Assembly (NCBI GenBank): GCA_033763395.1
Contig: JANRKQ010000188.1
Coordinates: 1-64,000 of the forward strand
Reading direction: 5' to 3'
Origin: Xiheimicrobium sp033763395
GTDB taxonomy: Bacteria; Myxococcota; Myxococcia; Myxococcales; Myxococcaceae
DNA length: 64,000 bases
A model generated the notes under the pieces. That model searched no databases. It saw only the letters and a program-made list of their open reading frames with translations, and was not told where the DNA came from. The first letter of the stretch is position 1. Each line of letters begins with the position of its first letter. The translations under genes were made by a program, and so were the position numbers. This document shows positions 16,568 through 26,556 of this stretch, one piece after another.

Positions 16568-18682
16568 ATGCGCGCTCTGTGGGTGATGATGTTCGCGGTG
16601 GCGGTGGTGACGGGTGGGTGTCGGTGCCGCGAAGGGGTGGACATGGCGACGCCGTCGCTGACGGTGACACCCACGAGCCTCGACTTCGGGCAGGTGCGGC
16701 GGGGCGAGCGGCAGTCACGCACGGTGACGTTCGAGGCGCGCACCCAGGCCCCCGTGCGTTTGGCCTCGGTGACGCTCGAAGGCGGCGCGACAGGGACCGA
16801 CGGGTTCACCCTGGGCGCGGTGCCAGCGTCGGTGGAGCCGTTCTCGAAGGCGACGCTCACCATCACCTTCGAGCCGATGGCGCTGCAGCTGTACCAGGCG
16901 ACGCTGGTGGTGCAGAGCGACGACCCCGATCGACCGACGCAGCGCATTCCGGTGGTGGGCGAGGGCGCGCGGCCGGTGCTGACGGTGACGCCGGTGTGCG
17001 AGGCGGCGCAGCAGTGTCGGGGGACGGTGACGGCGACTCCGCGGGCGATCGACTTCGGGCAGGAGCCGCTCGTGAGGCCGTCTCCGATTCCAGCGAGCCA
17101 GTTGCCGGGCGTGGTGATCTCGAATGAGGGGCCGGTACCGCTCGAGGTCACGAAGGTCGCGATCGAAGGGCCCGACGCGGCCGCGTTCACCTTCGCGCAG
17201 GTGGAGGCGACGCCCTGGGTGTTGATGCCGTCGGAAGGCCGAAGCCCCCAGCTGCGGTTCCGCCCGTCCAGCGCGGCGCAGATGACGTACCAGGCGCAGC
17301 TCGTGGTCGAGTCGAACGACCCCGAGAACCCGCGCCTCACCGTCGAGCTGCGCGGGGCGCTGCTCCCGAACCGGCCGCCCCAGGTGTGCTTCAACCTCAT
17401 TCGCGCCACGCCGCCCCCGCCCGAGACCGGCGGCTTTCGCGACTACAACGGCGCGGCGCAGTGGGCGCCGCTGCTGATGCCGCCCGCGGGTGGCTATGAC
17501 TTCACCGGCTCGCGCGACGTGCGGCCCGGGGACACGGTGCAGTTCAGCGCCTTCTCTGACACCGTCGACGCGACCCGCTGCACCACCGATGCCGAGAGCG
17601 TGCGCACGGGCCTCACCTACCAGTGGCGCCTCACGTCGTTTCCGATGGGCGCGCGCCTGCCAGCGTTGGCGACGCCGACAGCTCCCACGATGGCCTTCCG
17701 GCCCGTGGTGACGGGAGACTACGTGATCGAGCTCACCGTCTCGGACGGCCAGGCCAGCACCACGGTGACGGGGCGGCTGCGGTGCGCCATCAAGCAGGAT
17801 CTCGTGGTCCAGCTCGAGTGGAACGGCTTCGAGCGCGTCGATCTCGACCTGCACCTCGTGCGCCCGTCAGCGCGGGCCGCGGGCGACAGGTTCGCGGGCG
17901 TCTTCCAGTTCTTCGATGCGGTGCGCAGCGACGGCGGCATCAGCCAGACGTCGGGCGATCTCAACGGGTACGCGGTGCGCCGGCGCCAGGCGATTCCCGG
18001 GGCGAACTTCGACTGGGGCGGGCCGGGCTCGGCCGACGACCCGACGCTCAACCTCGACAACACCGGCATGGCGGGCATGGGCGCCGACGCCGAGCTGGTC
18101 GAGCTCGCTTCGCTGAACCAACCCGAGAACGACGAGCGCTGCGCCACCACCTCGTGCAGCTACGGCGTCTTCGTGCACTACTTCGCCGACGCGCGCGCCA
18201 TCGCGAACGCTCCGGCGTGTACGGTGACCGGCCAGGCCGGCTGTCGAGACGGCGAGGCCTGCACGTGCGCGATGCCCCAGGCCCGCTGTGTCGCCGAAGC
18301 GGCGCCGCTGGGAGACGCCGGCGTCGGCTCGGGCAAGTGCTACGCCGGGCCGAAGCCCGTGGTGCGCATCTTCGCGCGGGGCGAGCCCACGCCCGTGAAG
18401 GTGATCCCGCTCGAGTCGTTGATGCCGCCCGACGAGCTCGCCATCGGCGCCCCGTGCCAGGTCCTCGAGGTCGCCGAGATCCTCTGGCCGGCGCGGAACC
18501 TCCACGGCACGTACCCGGACGGCGGGTCTCCACCGCCCGTCGTGCTCGTGCCGGGGGCCGATGGAAGCGGGCGCATCGTCACCCCGCAGCTCGGCCGCTT
18601 CGGGATTCGCCCCAGTGGTGGCCTCCAGTGCAGCGCCGACCTGACGGTCAACGGAGGCCCCTGGTACGGGCAAAACCCGTGA
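16568..18682 (+). CDS. large lipoprotein with choice-of-anchor/ASH-like and PKD-like domains
   Basis: 704 residues. The N-terminus RALWVMMFAVAVVTGGC is a lipoprotein signal with lipobox TGGC. Two immunoglobulin-like repeats follow (about 30-130 and 145-255). Each has the pattern LDFGQV, a central GF-type strand, then YQATLVVQSDDP / YQAQLVVESNDPENP, typical of choice-of-anchor-D/ASH domains. A PKD-like domain (about 315-405) ends in GDYVIELTVSDGQAST. The C-terminal 300 residues are Cys-rich and include DLDLHLVRP, seen in myxobacterial surface proteins. Probably an adhesive or structural cell-surface protein; the ligand is unknown. No operon partner: the next gene is 235 bp away behind strong hairpins. 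Confidence 0.85.
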   Translation: MRALWVMMFAVAVVTGGCRCREGVDMATPSLTVTPTSLDFGQVRRGERQSRTVTFEARTQAPVRLASVTLEGGATGTDGFTLGAVPASVEPFSKATLTITFEPMALQLYQATLVVQSDDPDRPTQRIPVVGEGARPVLTVTPVCEAAQQCRGTVTATPRAIDFGQEPLVRPSPIPASQLPGVVISNEGPVPLEVTKVAIEGPDAAAFTFAQVEATPWVLMPSEGRSPQLRFRPSSAAQMTYQAQLVVESNDPENPRLTVELRGALLPNRPPQVCFNLIRATPPPPETGGFRDYNGAAQWAPLLMPPAGGYDFTGSRDVRPGDTVQFSAFSDTVDATRCTTDAESVRTGLTYQWRLTSFPMGARLPALATPTAPTMAFRPVVTGDYVIELTVSDGQASTTVTGRLRCAIKQDLVVQLEWNGFERVDLDLHLVRPSARAAGDRFAGVFQFFDAVRSDGGISQTSGDLNGYAVRRRQAIPGANFDWGGPGSADDPTLNLDNTGMAGMGADAELVELASLNQPENDERCATTSCSYGVFVHYFADARAIANAPACTVTGQAGCRDGEACTCAMPQARCVAEAAPLGDAGVGSGKCYAGPKPVVRIFARGEPTPVKVIPLESLMPPDELAIGAPCQVLEVAEILWPARNLHGTYPDGGSPPPVVLVPGADGSGRIVTPQLGRFGIRPSGGLQCSADLTVNGGPWYGQNP

Positions 18683-18703
18683 AGCTGGAGCGCTGAAACA
18701 AAC

Positions 18704-18737
18704 GGGGCGCTCCAACGCCGGTCCATCGGAGCGCCCC
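18704..18737 (+). terminator. terminator-like hairpin after the large lipoprotein gene
   Basis: A perfect 10-bp GC-rich stem with a 14-nt loop, starting 22 bp after the stop codon. It is followed by CAAAAGAGAG rather than a T-run, so factor-assisted termination or an RNA-stability role is equally possible. Confidence 0.55.
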
Positions 18738-18746
18738 CAAAAGAGA

Positions 18747-18771
18747 GACAGGTCGGACAAGCCGACCTGTC
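18747..18771 (+). terminator. second terminator-like hairpin
   Basis: A perfect 10-bp stem with a 5-nt loop (ACAAG), 9 bp after the previous hairpin. It has no T-tract. It belongs to the inverted-repeat block described above. Confidence 0.5.
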
Positions 18772-18917
18772 CCGTGAGCCCTGAAGGGGAGGGGGGGACT
18801 TCAGGGCCCAACGTCGATGTCGTGCCGTGACGACAACCGGGAACCCTCGACTCCATTCCCGGCACGGCTCAAGCAAGAGAATAAGCCCTCCCACGCCCGT
18901 CAGCAAGCCGCCGTCAA

Positions 18918-19925
18918 GTGAAAAACGAACCGTTCTTACAGGATCCATGGTGCCGGGCCTTCGTGGAGCGGGTCCGGATCTCGTTTCGTGAGCTGTTTCA
19001 GGGGGTTGAGGGAGTCTTGCTGGCCGTGTCGGGCGGGGTCGACTCGATGGCGCTCCTGGGGGCGTCGACGAGCTGGCCGGGGGCGCAGGTGGCGAGCCTC
19101 GATCACGGGCTCCGGCGGGAGGCCTCGGCCGAGGTCGAGCTGGTTCGAACGCAGGCCCAGGCGCTGGGGCTGCCGTTCCACACCGCACGACTCGAGGTGG
19201 ACTCCACGGTGGGGGTCGAGGCCGGGGCCCGGGCCTCGCGGTATGCGGCGCTGTCGACCATCGCCCGGCGTGAGGGGCTGCGGTTCATCGCGACGGCGCA
19301 CACCGCCACCGATCAGGCCGAGACGGTGCTGATGCGGCTGACGCGGGGAAGCGCCATGAGCGGCGCGGCGGGCATTCTGCGGCGCCGTGGCGATGGGGTG
19401 GTGCGGCCGCTCCTGTTCGCCGCACGCGCCGACACCGAGCGCTTCGTTCGGACGGTGGGGCTCCCCTTCGTCCACGATCCGATGAACGACGTCCCGGCCC
19501 ACCTGCGCGTGCGGGTGCGCTCGCAGGTGCTGCCGGCCCTGGAGGCCGCGGTCGGCCCCCACGCCGTCGCGGGGCTGGCGCGTTTCGCCGAGCTCGCGGC
19601 CGAGGACGACGCGTGGCTCGAGGCGGAGGCGACGCTCGCGCTGGCGCGTTGCCGCGTTCCACGCGGGCTGGACTGGCTGGCCGTGACCGCGCTCGGCGTC
19701 CCCATTCGTCGCCGGGTGCTGGCCCGCTGGCTCGCGGGCCACGGCGTGCCGCTCGACGCCCGACTGCTCCATGACGCACTTGTGGCAATCGGCGAAAAGC
19801 GCACCGTTACGCTGTCGGGTGACCGCTTGCTCCACATCAACCAGGGAAGCCTCACCATCAGCACAGCCCCTGCCCGGCTTCACGGAACTTCATCGAGTGA
19901 ACACGGGCGCGGTCAGGGCGACTGA
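18918..19925 (+). CDS. tilS: tRNA(Ile)-lysidine synthase
   Basis: Converts C34 of the CAU-anticodon isoleucine tRNA to lysidine using ATP and lysine, so that AUA is read as Ile. The PP-loop SGGVDSMAL lies at residues 38-46, followed by LDHGLR and ATAHTATDQAETVLMRLTRGS, all typical. At 335 residues it is shorter than E. coli TilS, so C-terminal domains seem reduced. The GTG start has only a weak Shine-Dalgarno. The stop is 70 bp before ftsH, the common tilS-ftsH order. Confidence 0.93.
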   Translation: MKNEPFLQDPWCRAFVERVRISFRELFQGVEGVLLAVSGGVDSMALLGASTSWPGAQVASLDHGLRREASAEVELVRTQAQALGLPFHTARLEVDSTVGVEAGARASRYAALSTIARREGLRFIATAHTATDQAETVLMRLTRGSAMSGAAGILRRRGDGVVRPLLFAARADTERFVRTVGLPFVHDPMNDVPAHLRVRVRSQVLPALEAAVGPHAVAGLARFAELAAEDDAWLEAEATLALARCRVPRGLDWLAVTALGVPIRRRVLARWLAGHGVPLDARLLHDALVAIGEKRTVTLSGDRLLHINQGSLTISTAPARLHGTSSSEHGRGQGD

Positions 19926-19995
19926 GTTATAACGGACTCGTTCCGACAGCCCGCCGCCTGGGGCTGACCACCGCGAATCGAAAGGCGTTCTCTCC

Positions 19996-21912
<1,917 letters not shown>

Positions 21913-21940
21913 GGTCGCTCCTTCCCGTCGCGTGCTCTTC

Positions 21941-21976
21941 GAACCCTGCGAACTCGACTTCGAGTTCGCGGGGTTC
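21941..21976 (+). terminator. terminator hairpin after ftsH
   Basis: GAACCCTGCGAACTCGA (21941-21957) pairs with TCGAGTTCGCGGGGTTC (21960-21976): 17 bp with one G-T wobble and a very tight turn. It is followed by TTCGTTCG, so only a weak T-rich end. The remaining 190 bp to folP show no other clear element apart from a GGCCA/TGGCC hairpin near 22131. Confidence 0.7.
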
Positions 21977-22168
21977 TTCGTTCGAGGCCTTCACCGTGGC
22001 TGCGCACTCCTCCCGACCGCCGGGCTCCGTGGAGCGACTCGCTGACGTGTCCGCTCGTCCGGCGTGGCTGGAAGGAGACGACTTTCGTTCACCTCGTCGC
22101 TCGGCCCGTTTGATGGCCCATGACGCCTGGCCACGTCTGGCCGGGCGGGGACGGAGGGCCTGAGCCTC

Positions 22169-23257
22169 ATGCGTCTGTTCCGACTGTTTCCATCGCCCAC
22201 CGCTGCCGACCTCGAGGCGCTGCGCCGCCGCCTGGAGGCGCCTCAGCTCGCGTTGGTACCCCACGAGCCGCTCGCGCTGCTCACGGGCCACCCGGGGCCC
22301 TTCGGAGGCCGCGCCCTCGCCCAGCGTGACGACGCCGTCCTGCTGCGCCCGCATGAGGTGCCCGACGAGCTGCGGCCGAGGGTGGCCGCCGAGCGGACCC
22401 TGGCCATCGGCTCGACGCCGGTGCGCCTGGGCGCGCGTGCCCTCGTGCTCGGCATCGTGAACGTCACCCCGGACTCGTTCTCCGATGGTGGGCTCCACGC
22501 CACCACCGAGGCGGCGGTCGCGCATGGGCTGCGGCTCGTCGACGAGGGGGCCGACTGGCTCGACATCGGAGGCGAGTCGACCCGCCCGGGCGCACCGCCG
22601 GTCTCGCTCGACGACGAGCTCGCTCGCGTCATTCCCGTGATCGAGGCGCTGCACGCTCGGCGCCCTGACGTTCCGCTGTCCATCGACACCCAGAAGCCGA
22701 AGGTGGCGCGCGCCGCCATCGCCGCCGGCGCCGTGCTGGTGAACGACGTGTCGGGCTTTGGCGATCCCGAGATGCCAGCGCTGGTGGCGAGCGCCGGCGT
22801 CGCGGCGTGTGTCATGCACCGCCAGGGCACGCCGCAGACGATGCAGCAGGCTCCGCGCTACCACGATGTGGTGCACGAGGTGGCCCAGGCGCTCGATGCC
22901 GCGCTCGCGAGGGCCCAGGTGGCGGGTGTGCCGCGCGAGCGCCTCCTCGTCGACCCGGGCATCGGCTTCGGCAAGACGCTCGAGCACAACCTGGCGCTGC
23001 TGCGGCACCTCGAGGTCTTCCAGCAGCTCGGCGCGGCGGGGGTGATGCTGGGCACCAGCCGCAAGTCCTTCCTCGGAGCGCTCACCGGCGGAGCGCCAGC
23101 AGCCGAGCGGGTGGTCTCCAGCGCCGTCACAGTGGCGCTCGCCACGGCATCGCGGGCCGCCGACGTGGTGCGCGTGCACGACGTGAAGGCGACGCGTGAG
23201 GCGCTCGCCGTGACCGAGGCGATCCGAGACGCCCGGCGCGGTGGCGATCGCTGGTGA
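22169..23257 (+). CDS. folP: dihydropteroate synthase with N-terminal extension
   Basis: Condenses pABA with dihydropterin pyrophosphate in folate synthesis, the target of sulfonamides. The core begins LVLGIVNVTPDSFSDGG, followed by DIGGESTRPGA, SIDTQKPKVA, LVNDVSGF and GTSRKSF, all family signatures. The family is usually about 280 residues; here 362, with about 85 extra N-terminal residues rich in Pro and Arg (PHEPLALLTG, DELRPRVAAER). ATG 22169 has GGAGGG 9 nt upstream, which supports the long form. It lies 36 bp upstream of glmM. Confidence 0.94.
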   Translation: MRLFRLFPSPTAADLEALRRRLEAPQLALVPHEPLALLTGHPGPFGGRALAQRDDAVLLRPHEVPDELRPRVAAERTLAIGSTPVRLGARALVLGIVNVTPDSFSDGGLHATTEAAVAHGLRLVDEGADWLDIGGESTRPGAPPVSLDDELARVIPVIEALHARRPDVPLSIDTQKPKVARAAIAAGAVLVNDVSGFGDPEMPALVASAGVAACVMHRQGTPQTMQQAPRYHDVVHEVAQALDAALARAQVAGVPRERLLVDPGIGFGKTLEHNLALLRHLEVFQQLGAAGVMLGTSRKSFLGALTGGAPAAERVVSSAVTVALATASRAADVVRVHDVKATREALAVTEAIRDARRGGDRW

Positions 23258-23292
23258 GGCGGGGGGCGGTTTCGGGTTATGAGCCGCGCCCC

Positions 23293-24684
23293 ATGAAGAA
23301 CGGACACGAGAACGGCGAAGCAGCTCCGGTCGCGCACCCACGGCTGTTCGGCACCGACGGCGTGCGGGGCACCGCGAACGTGTTCCCCATGACGGCCGAG
23401 ATCGCGATGCAGCTCGGCCGAGCGCTCGCCTACATCTGCCGCGCGGGCGAGCACCGGCACCGCGTCATCATCGGCAAGGACACGCGCCTGTCGGGCTACA
23501 TGATCGAGCACGCGCTCGCCGCCGGCATCATGTCGATGGGCGTCGACGTCGAGCTGGTCGGTCCGCTGCCGACGCCGGCGATCGCCAACCTCACCACCTC
23601 GATGCGCGCCGACGCGGGCGCCGTCATCTCGGCCTCGCACAACCCGTACGAAGACAACGGCATCAAGTTCTTCGGGCGTGACGGCTTCAAGCTCCCCGAC
23701 GACACGGAGCGGAAGATCGAGACGCTCATCTTCGAGAAGGCGCTCGATTCGCTCCGCCCGACGGCCACCCGCATCGGCGGCGCGGTGCGGCTCGACGACG
23801 CGCGGGGGCGGTACATCGTCTTCCTCAAGAACACGTTCCCGCGTGAGCTGACCCTCGAAGGCCTGAAGCTCGTCATCGACTGCGCGAACGGCGCGGCCTA
23901 CCGGGTGGCGCCCGAGGTGCTCGAGGAGCTCGGCGCCGAGGTGGTGACCCTGGGCGTCGAGCCGGACGGCAAGAACATCAACGCGGGCTGCGGCGCGCTC
24001 CACCCGCAGTCGCTGCAGAAGGCCGTGCTCGAGCAGAAGGCCCACCTCGGCATCGCGCTCGACGGCGACGCCGATCGGCTCATCGTCGTCGACGAGAAGG
24101 GCCAGGTGGTCGACGGCGACGCCATCATGGCGATCTGCACCCAGGAGCTCGTCGCGCGGAAGCTGCTCAAGAAGAAGACGCTGGTGTCGACGGTGATGTC
24201 GAACGTCGGGCTCGAGCGCGCGGTGGGCGCGTGGGGCGTGAAGGTGGTGCGGACCGGGGTCGGCGATCGCTACGTCGTCGAGGAGATGCGCAAGCACGGC
24301 TACGTGCTCGGCGGTGAGCAGTCGGGGCACCTGGTCTTCCTCGATCACGCCACCACCGGCGACGGCACGCTGGCGGCGCTGCAGGTGCTGGCCCTCATGG
24401 TGCGCTCGGGGAAGCGCCTGAGCGAGCTGACCCGCATCTTCGAGCCGGTGCCGCAGGTGCTGCTGAACGTCGTGGTGAAGGAGAAGCGCGAGCTGGCGAA
24501 CCTGCCCGAGGTGATGAAGACGATTGGGCAGGTCGAGAAGAAGCTCGGCAAAGAAGGGCGCGTGCTGGTGCGGTACTCTGGCACCGAGCCGAAGGCCCGC
24601 GTGCTGGTCGAGGGCACCGACGCGAAGAAGATCAAGCAGTACGCAGAGGAGATCGGCGCGTCGTTGAAGCGCGCCCTGGGCTGA
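23293..24684 (+). CDS. glmM: phosphoglucosamine mutase
   Basis: Converts glucosamine 6-phosphate to glucosamine 1-phosphate for peptidoglycan and LPS precursors. FGTDGVRG opens the domain, phospho-Ser115 lies in ISASHNPYEDNG, the metal loop is DGDADR, the sugar loop GGEQSGH and the phosphate-binding loop RYSGTEPKARV. 463 residues from ATG 23293; a GTG at 23254 overlapping the folP stop is possible, but the extra 13 residues are not family-like. The Shine-Dalgarno is weak. The hydrolase gene starts immediately after its stop. Confidence 0.96.
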   Translation: MKNGHENGEAAPVAHPRLFGTDGVRGTANVFPMTAEIAMQLGRALAYICRAGEHRHRVIIGKDTRLSGYMIEHALAAGIMSMGVDVELVGPLPTPAIANLTTSMRADAGAVISASHNPYEDNGIKFFGRDGFKLPDDTERKIETLIFEKALDSLRPTATRIGGAVRLDDARGRYIVFLKNTFPRELTLEGLKLVIDCANGAAYRVAPEVLEELGAEVVTLGVEPDGKNINAGCGALHPQSLQKAVLEQKAHLGIALDGDADRLIVVDEKGQVVDGDAIMAICTQELVARKLLKKKTLVSTVMSNVGLERAVGAWGVKVVRTGVGDRYVVEEMRKHGYVLGGEQSGHLVFLDHATTGDGTLAALQVLALMVRSGKRLSELTRIFEPVPQVLLNVVVKEKRELANLPEVMKTIGQVEKKLGKEGRVLVRYSGTEPKARVLVEGTDAKKIKQYAEEIGASLKRALG

Positions 24685-25452
24685 ATGGCGATTCACTTCC
24701 GGGACAGCGGCGAGGGCGAGCCCATCGTCCTCATTCACGGGCTCGGCGCCTCGCACCGCGTCTTCGACGGCGTCATCACCGAAGGCGGCGCGCGGCACCG
24801 GTTCCTCGCGATCGATCTCCCGCGCAGCGGCCGCTCGAAGACGTGGGCTGAGAACACGCCCGAGGCCATCGCCGACGCGCTCGAGCCGTTCCTCGTCAAT
24901 CGGGGCCTGACGCATTTCCGCCTCTTCGGTCACAGCTTCGGCGGCCTGGTCGCGCTCGCCTATGCCGCGAAGCACCCACAGCGGGTGTCGTCGCTCACCG
25001 TCGCGAGCACGCCGGCGCTGGGGCTCCCGCCCGAGGCGCGCCTGTTCCTCGAGTCGCCGATGGCCCCGCTGTCGACGATGTGGATGACGGCCACCCCGCT
25101 GTGGCGGCCGATGGTGCGCAACTACCTCAAGTGGCTCTGGGGCCAGCCGCAGCAGTTCAAGGACGAGACCGTAGAGCATTACCTCGAGTCGCTCGGCGCC
25201 GATGGCTTCTTGAGCGGGATGATCGACTCGCTCCGCGCGGTGGGGCGGTTTCGCCTGCCGATCGAGCCGCTCGAGGCCGCGCCGTTTCCGAGGCGGGTGC
25301 TGTGGGGCGACAAGGATCCGCTCGTGCCGGTGATCCACGGCGAGCGCCTCGCGACCGCGCTGAAGGCCGACTTCCGGGTGCTGCCTGACGTCGGGCACTG
25401 TGTCCCCGAGGAGCACCCGCAGGCGGTCCTTGAGGCGATCCGCGAGCCGTGA
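24685..25452 (+). CDS. alpha/beta-fold hydrolase
   Basis: 255 residues with the classical order: oxyanion HGLGAS (19-24), nucleophile elbow GHSFGG (Ser about 92), acid in GDKDPLVPV and His in GHCVPEEHP. It resembles BioH/MhpC-type esterases; the substrate is unknown. Its ATG abuts the glmM stop with no gap, so it is co-translated. No signal peptide is present. Confidence 0.9.
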   Translation: MAIHFRDSGEGEPIVLIHGLGASHRVFDGVITEGGARHRFLAIDLPRSGRSKTWAENTPEAIADALEPFLVNRGLTHFRLFGHSFGGLVALAYAAKHPQRVSSLTVASTPALGLPPEARLFLESPMAPLSTMWMTATPLWRPMVRNYLKWLWGQPQQFKDETVEHYLESLGADGFLSGMIDSLRAVGRFRLPIEPLEAAPFPRRVLWGDKDPLVPVIHGERLATALKADFRVLPDVGHCVPEEHPQAVLEAIREP

Positions 25453-25458
25453 GGGGGC

Positions 25459-25776
25459 TCAGCCCAGCGACAGCGGCGGGCTCGTCAGCGTCACCACCGG
25501 CCGGTCACCCTCGAGCCGAAGCTGAACCGGGAGCTCGAGCTGGTCGAACATGGCGAGGAGCTGGTCGACCGACAGGCCGCCGTGCCGCCCAGCCCGGAGC
25601 TCGGCGACGCCGACCTCGGTGAGGCCCAGGCCCCGGCTCAGGGCTCCGGTCGGGGTCTCGAGGCCCGCCAGCACGCGCTGGGCATACTCCACGAGCTCCG
25701 CACGAACGGCCTCCCACGCCGGGTGACTCGCTGACACCCCGACGGCCCCTGCACGCGCTTCACTGACGACCCCCAT
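25459..25776 (-). CDS. small XRE-like helix-turn-helix protein
   Basis: 105 residues. The C-terminal half has the XRE layout: ALSRGLGLTEVGVAELRAG as the turn-containing helices, then SVDQLLAMFDQLELPVQL, the typical leucine-rich end of HigA-type regulators. The final strands (GDRPVVTLTS) follow. The N-terminus (1-45) is helical and unassigned. It is encoded against the surrounding cluster, convergent with the hydrolase gene (6 bp apart) and divergent from pdxJ (60 bp), so it could regulate pdxJ; that is inference. The family call rests on pattern only. Confidence 0.65.
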   Translation of the reverse strand: MGVVSEARAGAVGVSASHPAWEAVRAELVEYAQRVLAGLETPTGALSRGLGLTEVGVAELRAGRHGGLSVDQLLAMFDQLELPVQLRLEGDRPVVTLTSPPLSLG

Positions 25777-25836
25777 GGCGTTCGAGCCTAACCCGAAAGA
25801 GGCTTTGGGCGTCGCGCGGGTGTAAACCCTGTCGCC

Positions 25837-26556
25837 ATGCAACGACTCGGAGTGAACGTCGACCACGTCGCCACCCTGCGCCAGGCCCGCAAGACGACCT
25901 ACCCGGATCCCGTCACAGCCGCGGCGCTCGCCGAGCTGGCCGGCGCCGGGCAGATCACCATTCACCTGCGCGAAGACCGCCGGCACATTCAGGAGCGTGA
26001 CCTCAAGGTGCTCCGCGAGACGGTGCAGACGCTGCTCAACCTCGAGATGGCCGCGACGCAGGAGATGGTGAAGGTGGCCTACGAGTACAAGCCCGACCTC
26101 GTCACGCTCGTGCCAGAGCGCCGCGAGGAGCTCACCACCGAAGGCGGCCTCGACGTCACCTCGCAGAAGGACGCCATCGGCAAGGTCGTGAAGAACCTCA
26201 AGGACGGCGACATCGTCGTCTCGCTCTTCATCGACCCGGATCTCGACCAGGTGAAGATGGCCCACCGGGTGAGCGCCGATCGCATCGAGCTGCACACGGG
26301 GCGGTACTGCGAAGCGCACTCCGACAAAGAGCGGCAGCGAGAGCTGTCACGCATCGTCGACGCCGCGAAGGCCGCGACGAAGCTGGGCATGGGCTGCGCG
26401 GCCGGGCACGGGCTCAACTACGACAACGTGCGGCCGATCGCGCGCATCGCCGAGATCGACGAACTCAACATCGGCCATGCGATCGTCGGGCGAGCCGTGC
26501 TGGTGGGCTTCGACCGCGCCGTGCGCGAGATGGTGGAGCTGTTGAGGGCCCCGTGA
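25837..26556 (+). CDS. pdxJ: pyridoxine 5'-phosphate synthase
   Basis: Closes the pyridoxine ring from 1-deoxyxylulose 5-phosphate and 3-amino-2-oxopropyl phosphate in the DXP-dependent vitamin B6 route. LGVNVDHVATLRQAR at the N-terminus, HLREDRRHI, LVPERREELTTEGG and GHGLNYDN near the C-terminus are diagnostic. 239 residues, normal for the TIM-barrel family. Its stop overlaps the next start (GTGA). Confidence 0.97.
   Translation: MQRLGVNVDHVATLRQARKTTYPDPVTAAALAELAGAGQITIHLREDRRHIQERDLKVLRETVQTLLNLEMAATQEMVKVAYEYKPDLVTLVPERREELTTEGGLDVTSQKDAIGKVVKNLKDGDIVVSLFIDPDLDQVKMAHRVSADRIELHTGRYCEAHSDKERQRELSRIVDAAKAATKLGMGCAAGHGLNYDNVRPIARIAEIDELNIGHAIVGRAVLVGFDRAVREMVELLRAP

Larger units (their letters stand above)
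18687..18868 (+). other. block of consecutive inverted repeats: candidate structured RNA or attenuator
   Basis: Within 182 bp of non-coding DNA there are four stems. Stem A: GGGGCGCTCC/GGAGCGCCCC (18704-18713/18728-18737). Stem B: GACAGGTCGG/CCGACCTGTC (18747-18756/18762-18771). Stem C: GCCCTGAAG/CTTCAGGGC (18778-18786/18799-18807). Stem D: GCCGTG+CCGGGAA (18824-18829, 18837-18843) with TTCCCGG+CACGGC (18856-18868). An extra GGAGCGC at 18687-18693 can also pair with the 5' arm of stem A, so stem A has a competitor. The block lies between a lipoprotein gene and tilS, both on the plus strand. A pair of terminators is the simplest reading, but four perfect stems plus an alternative pairing are more than termination needs. 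Confidence 0.6.

Noticed and set aside
22858..25416. Minus-strand 852-residue frame opposite folP, glmM and the hydrolase
   Set aside because: It spans three unmistakable genes in antisense and has no family features.
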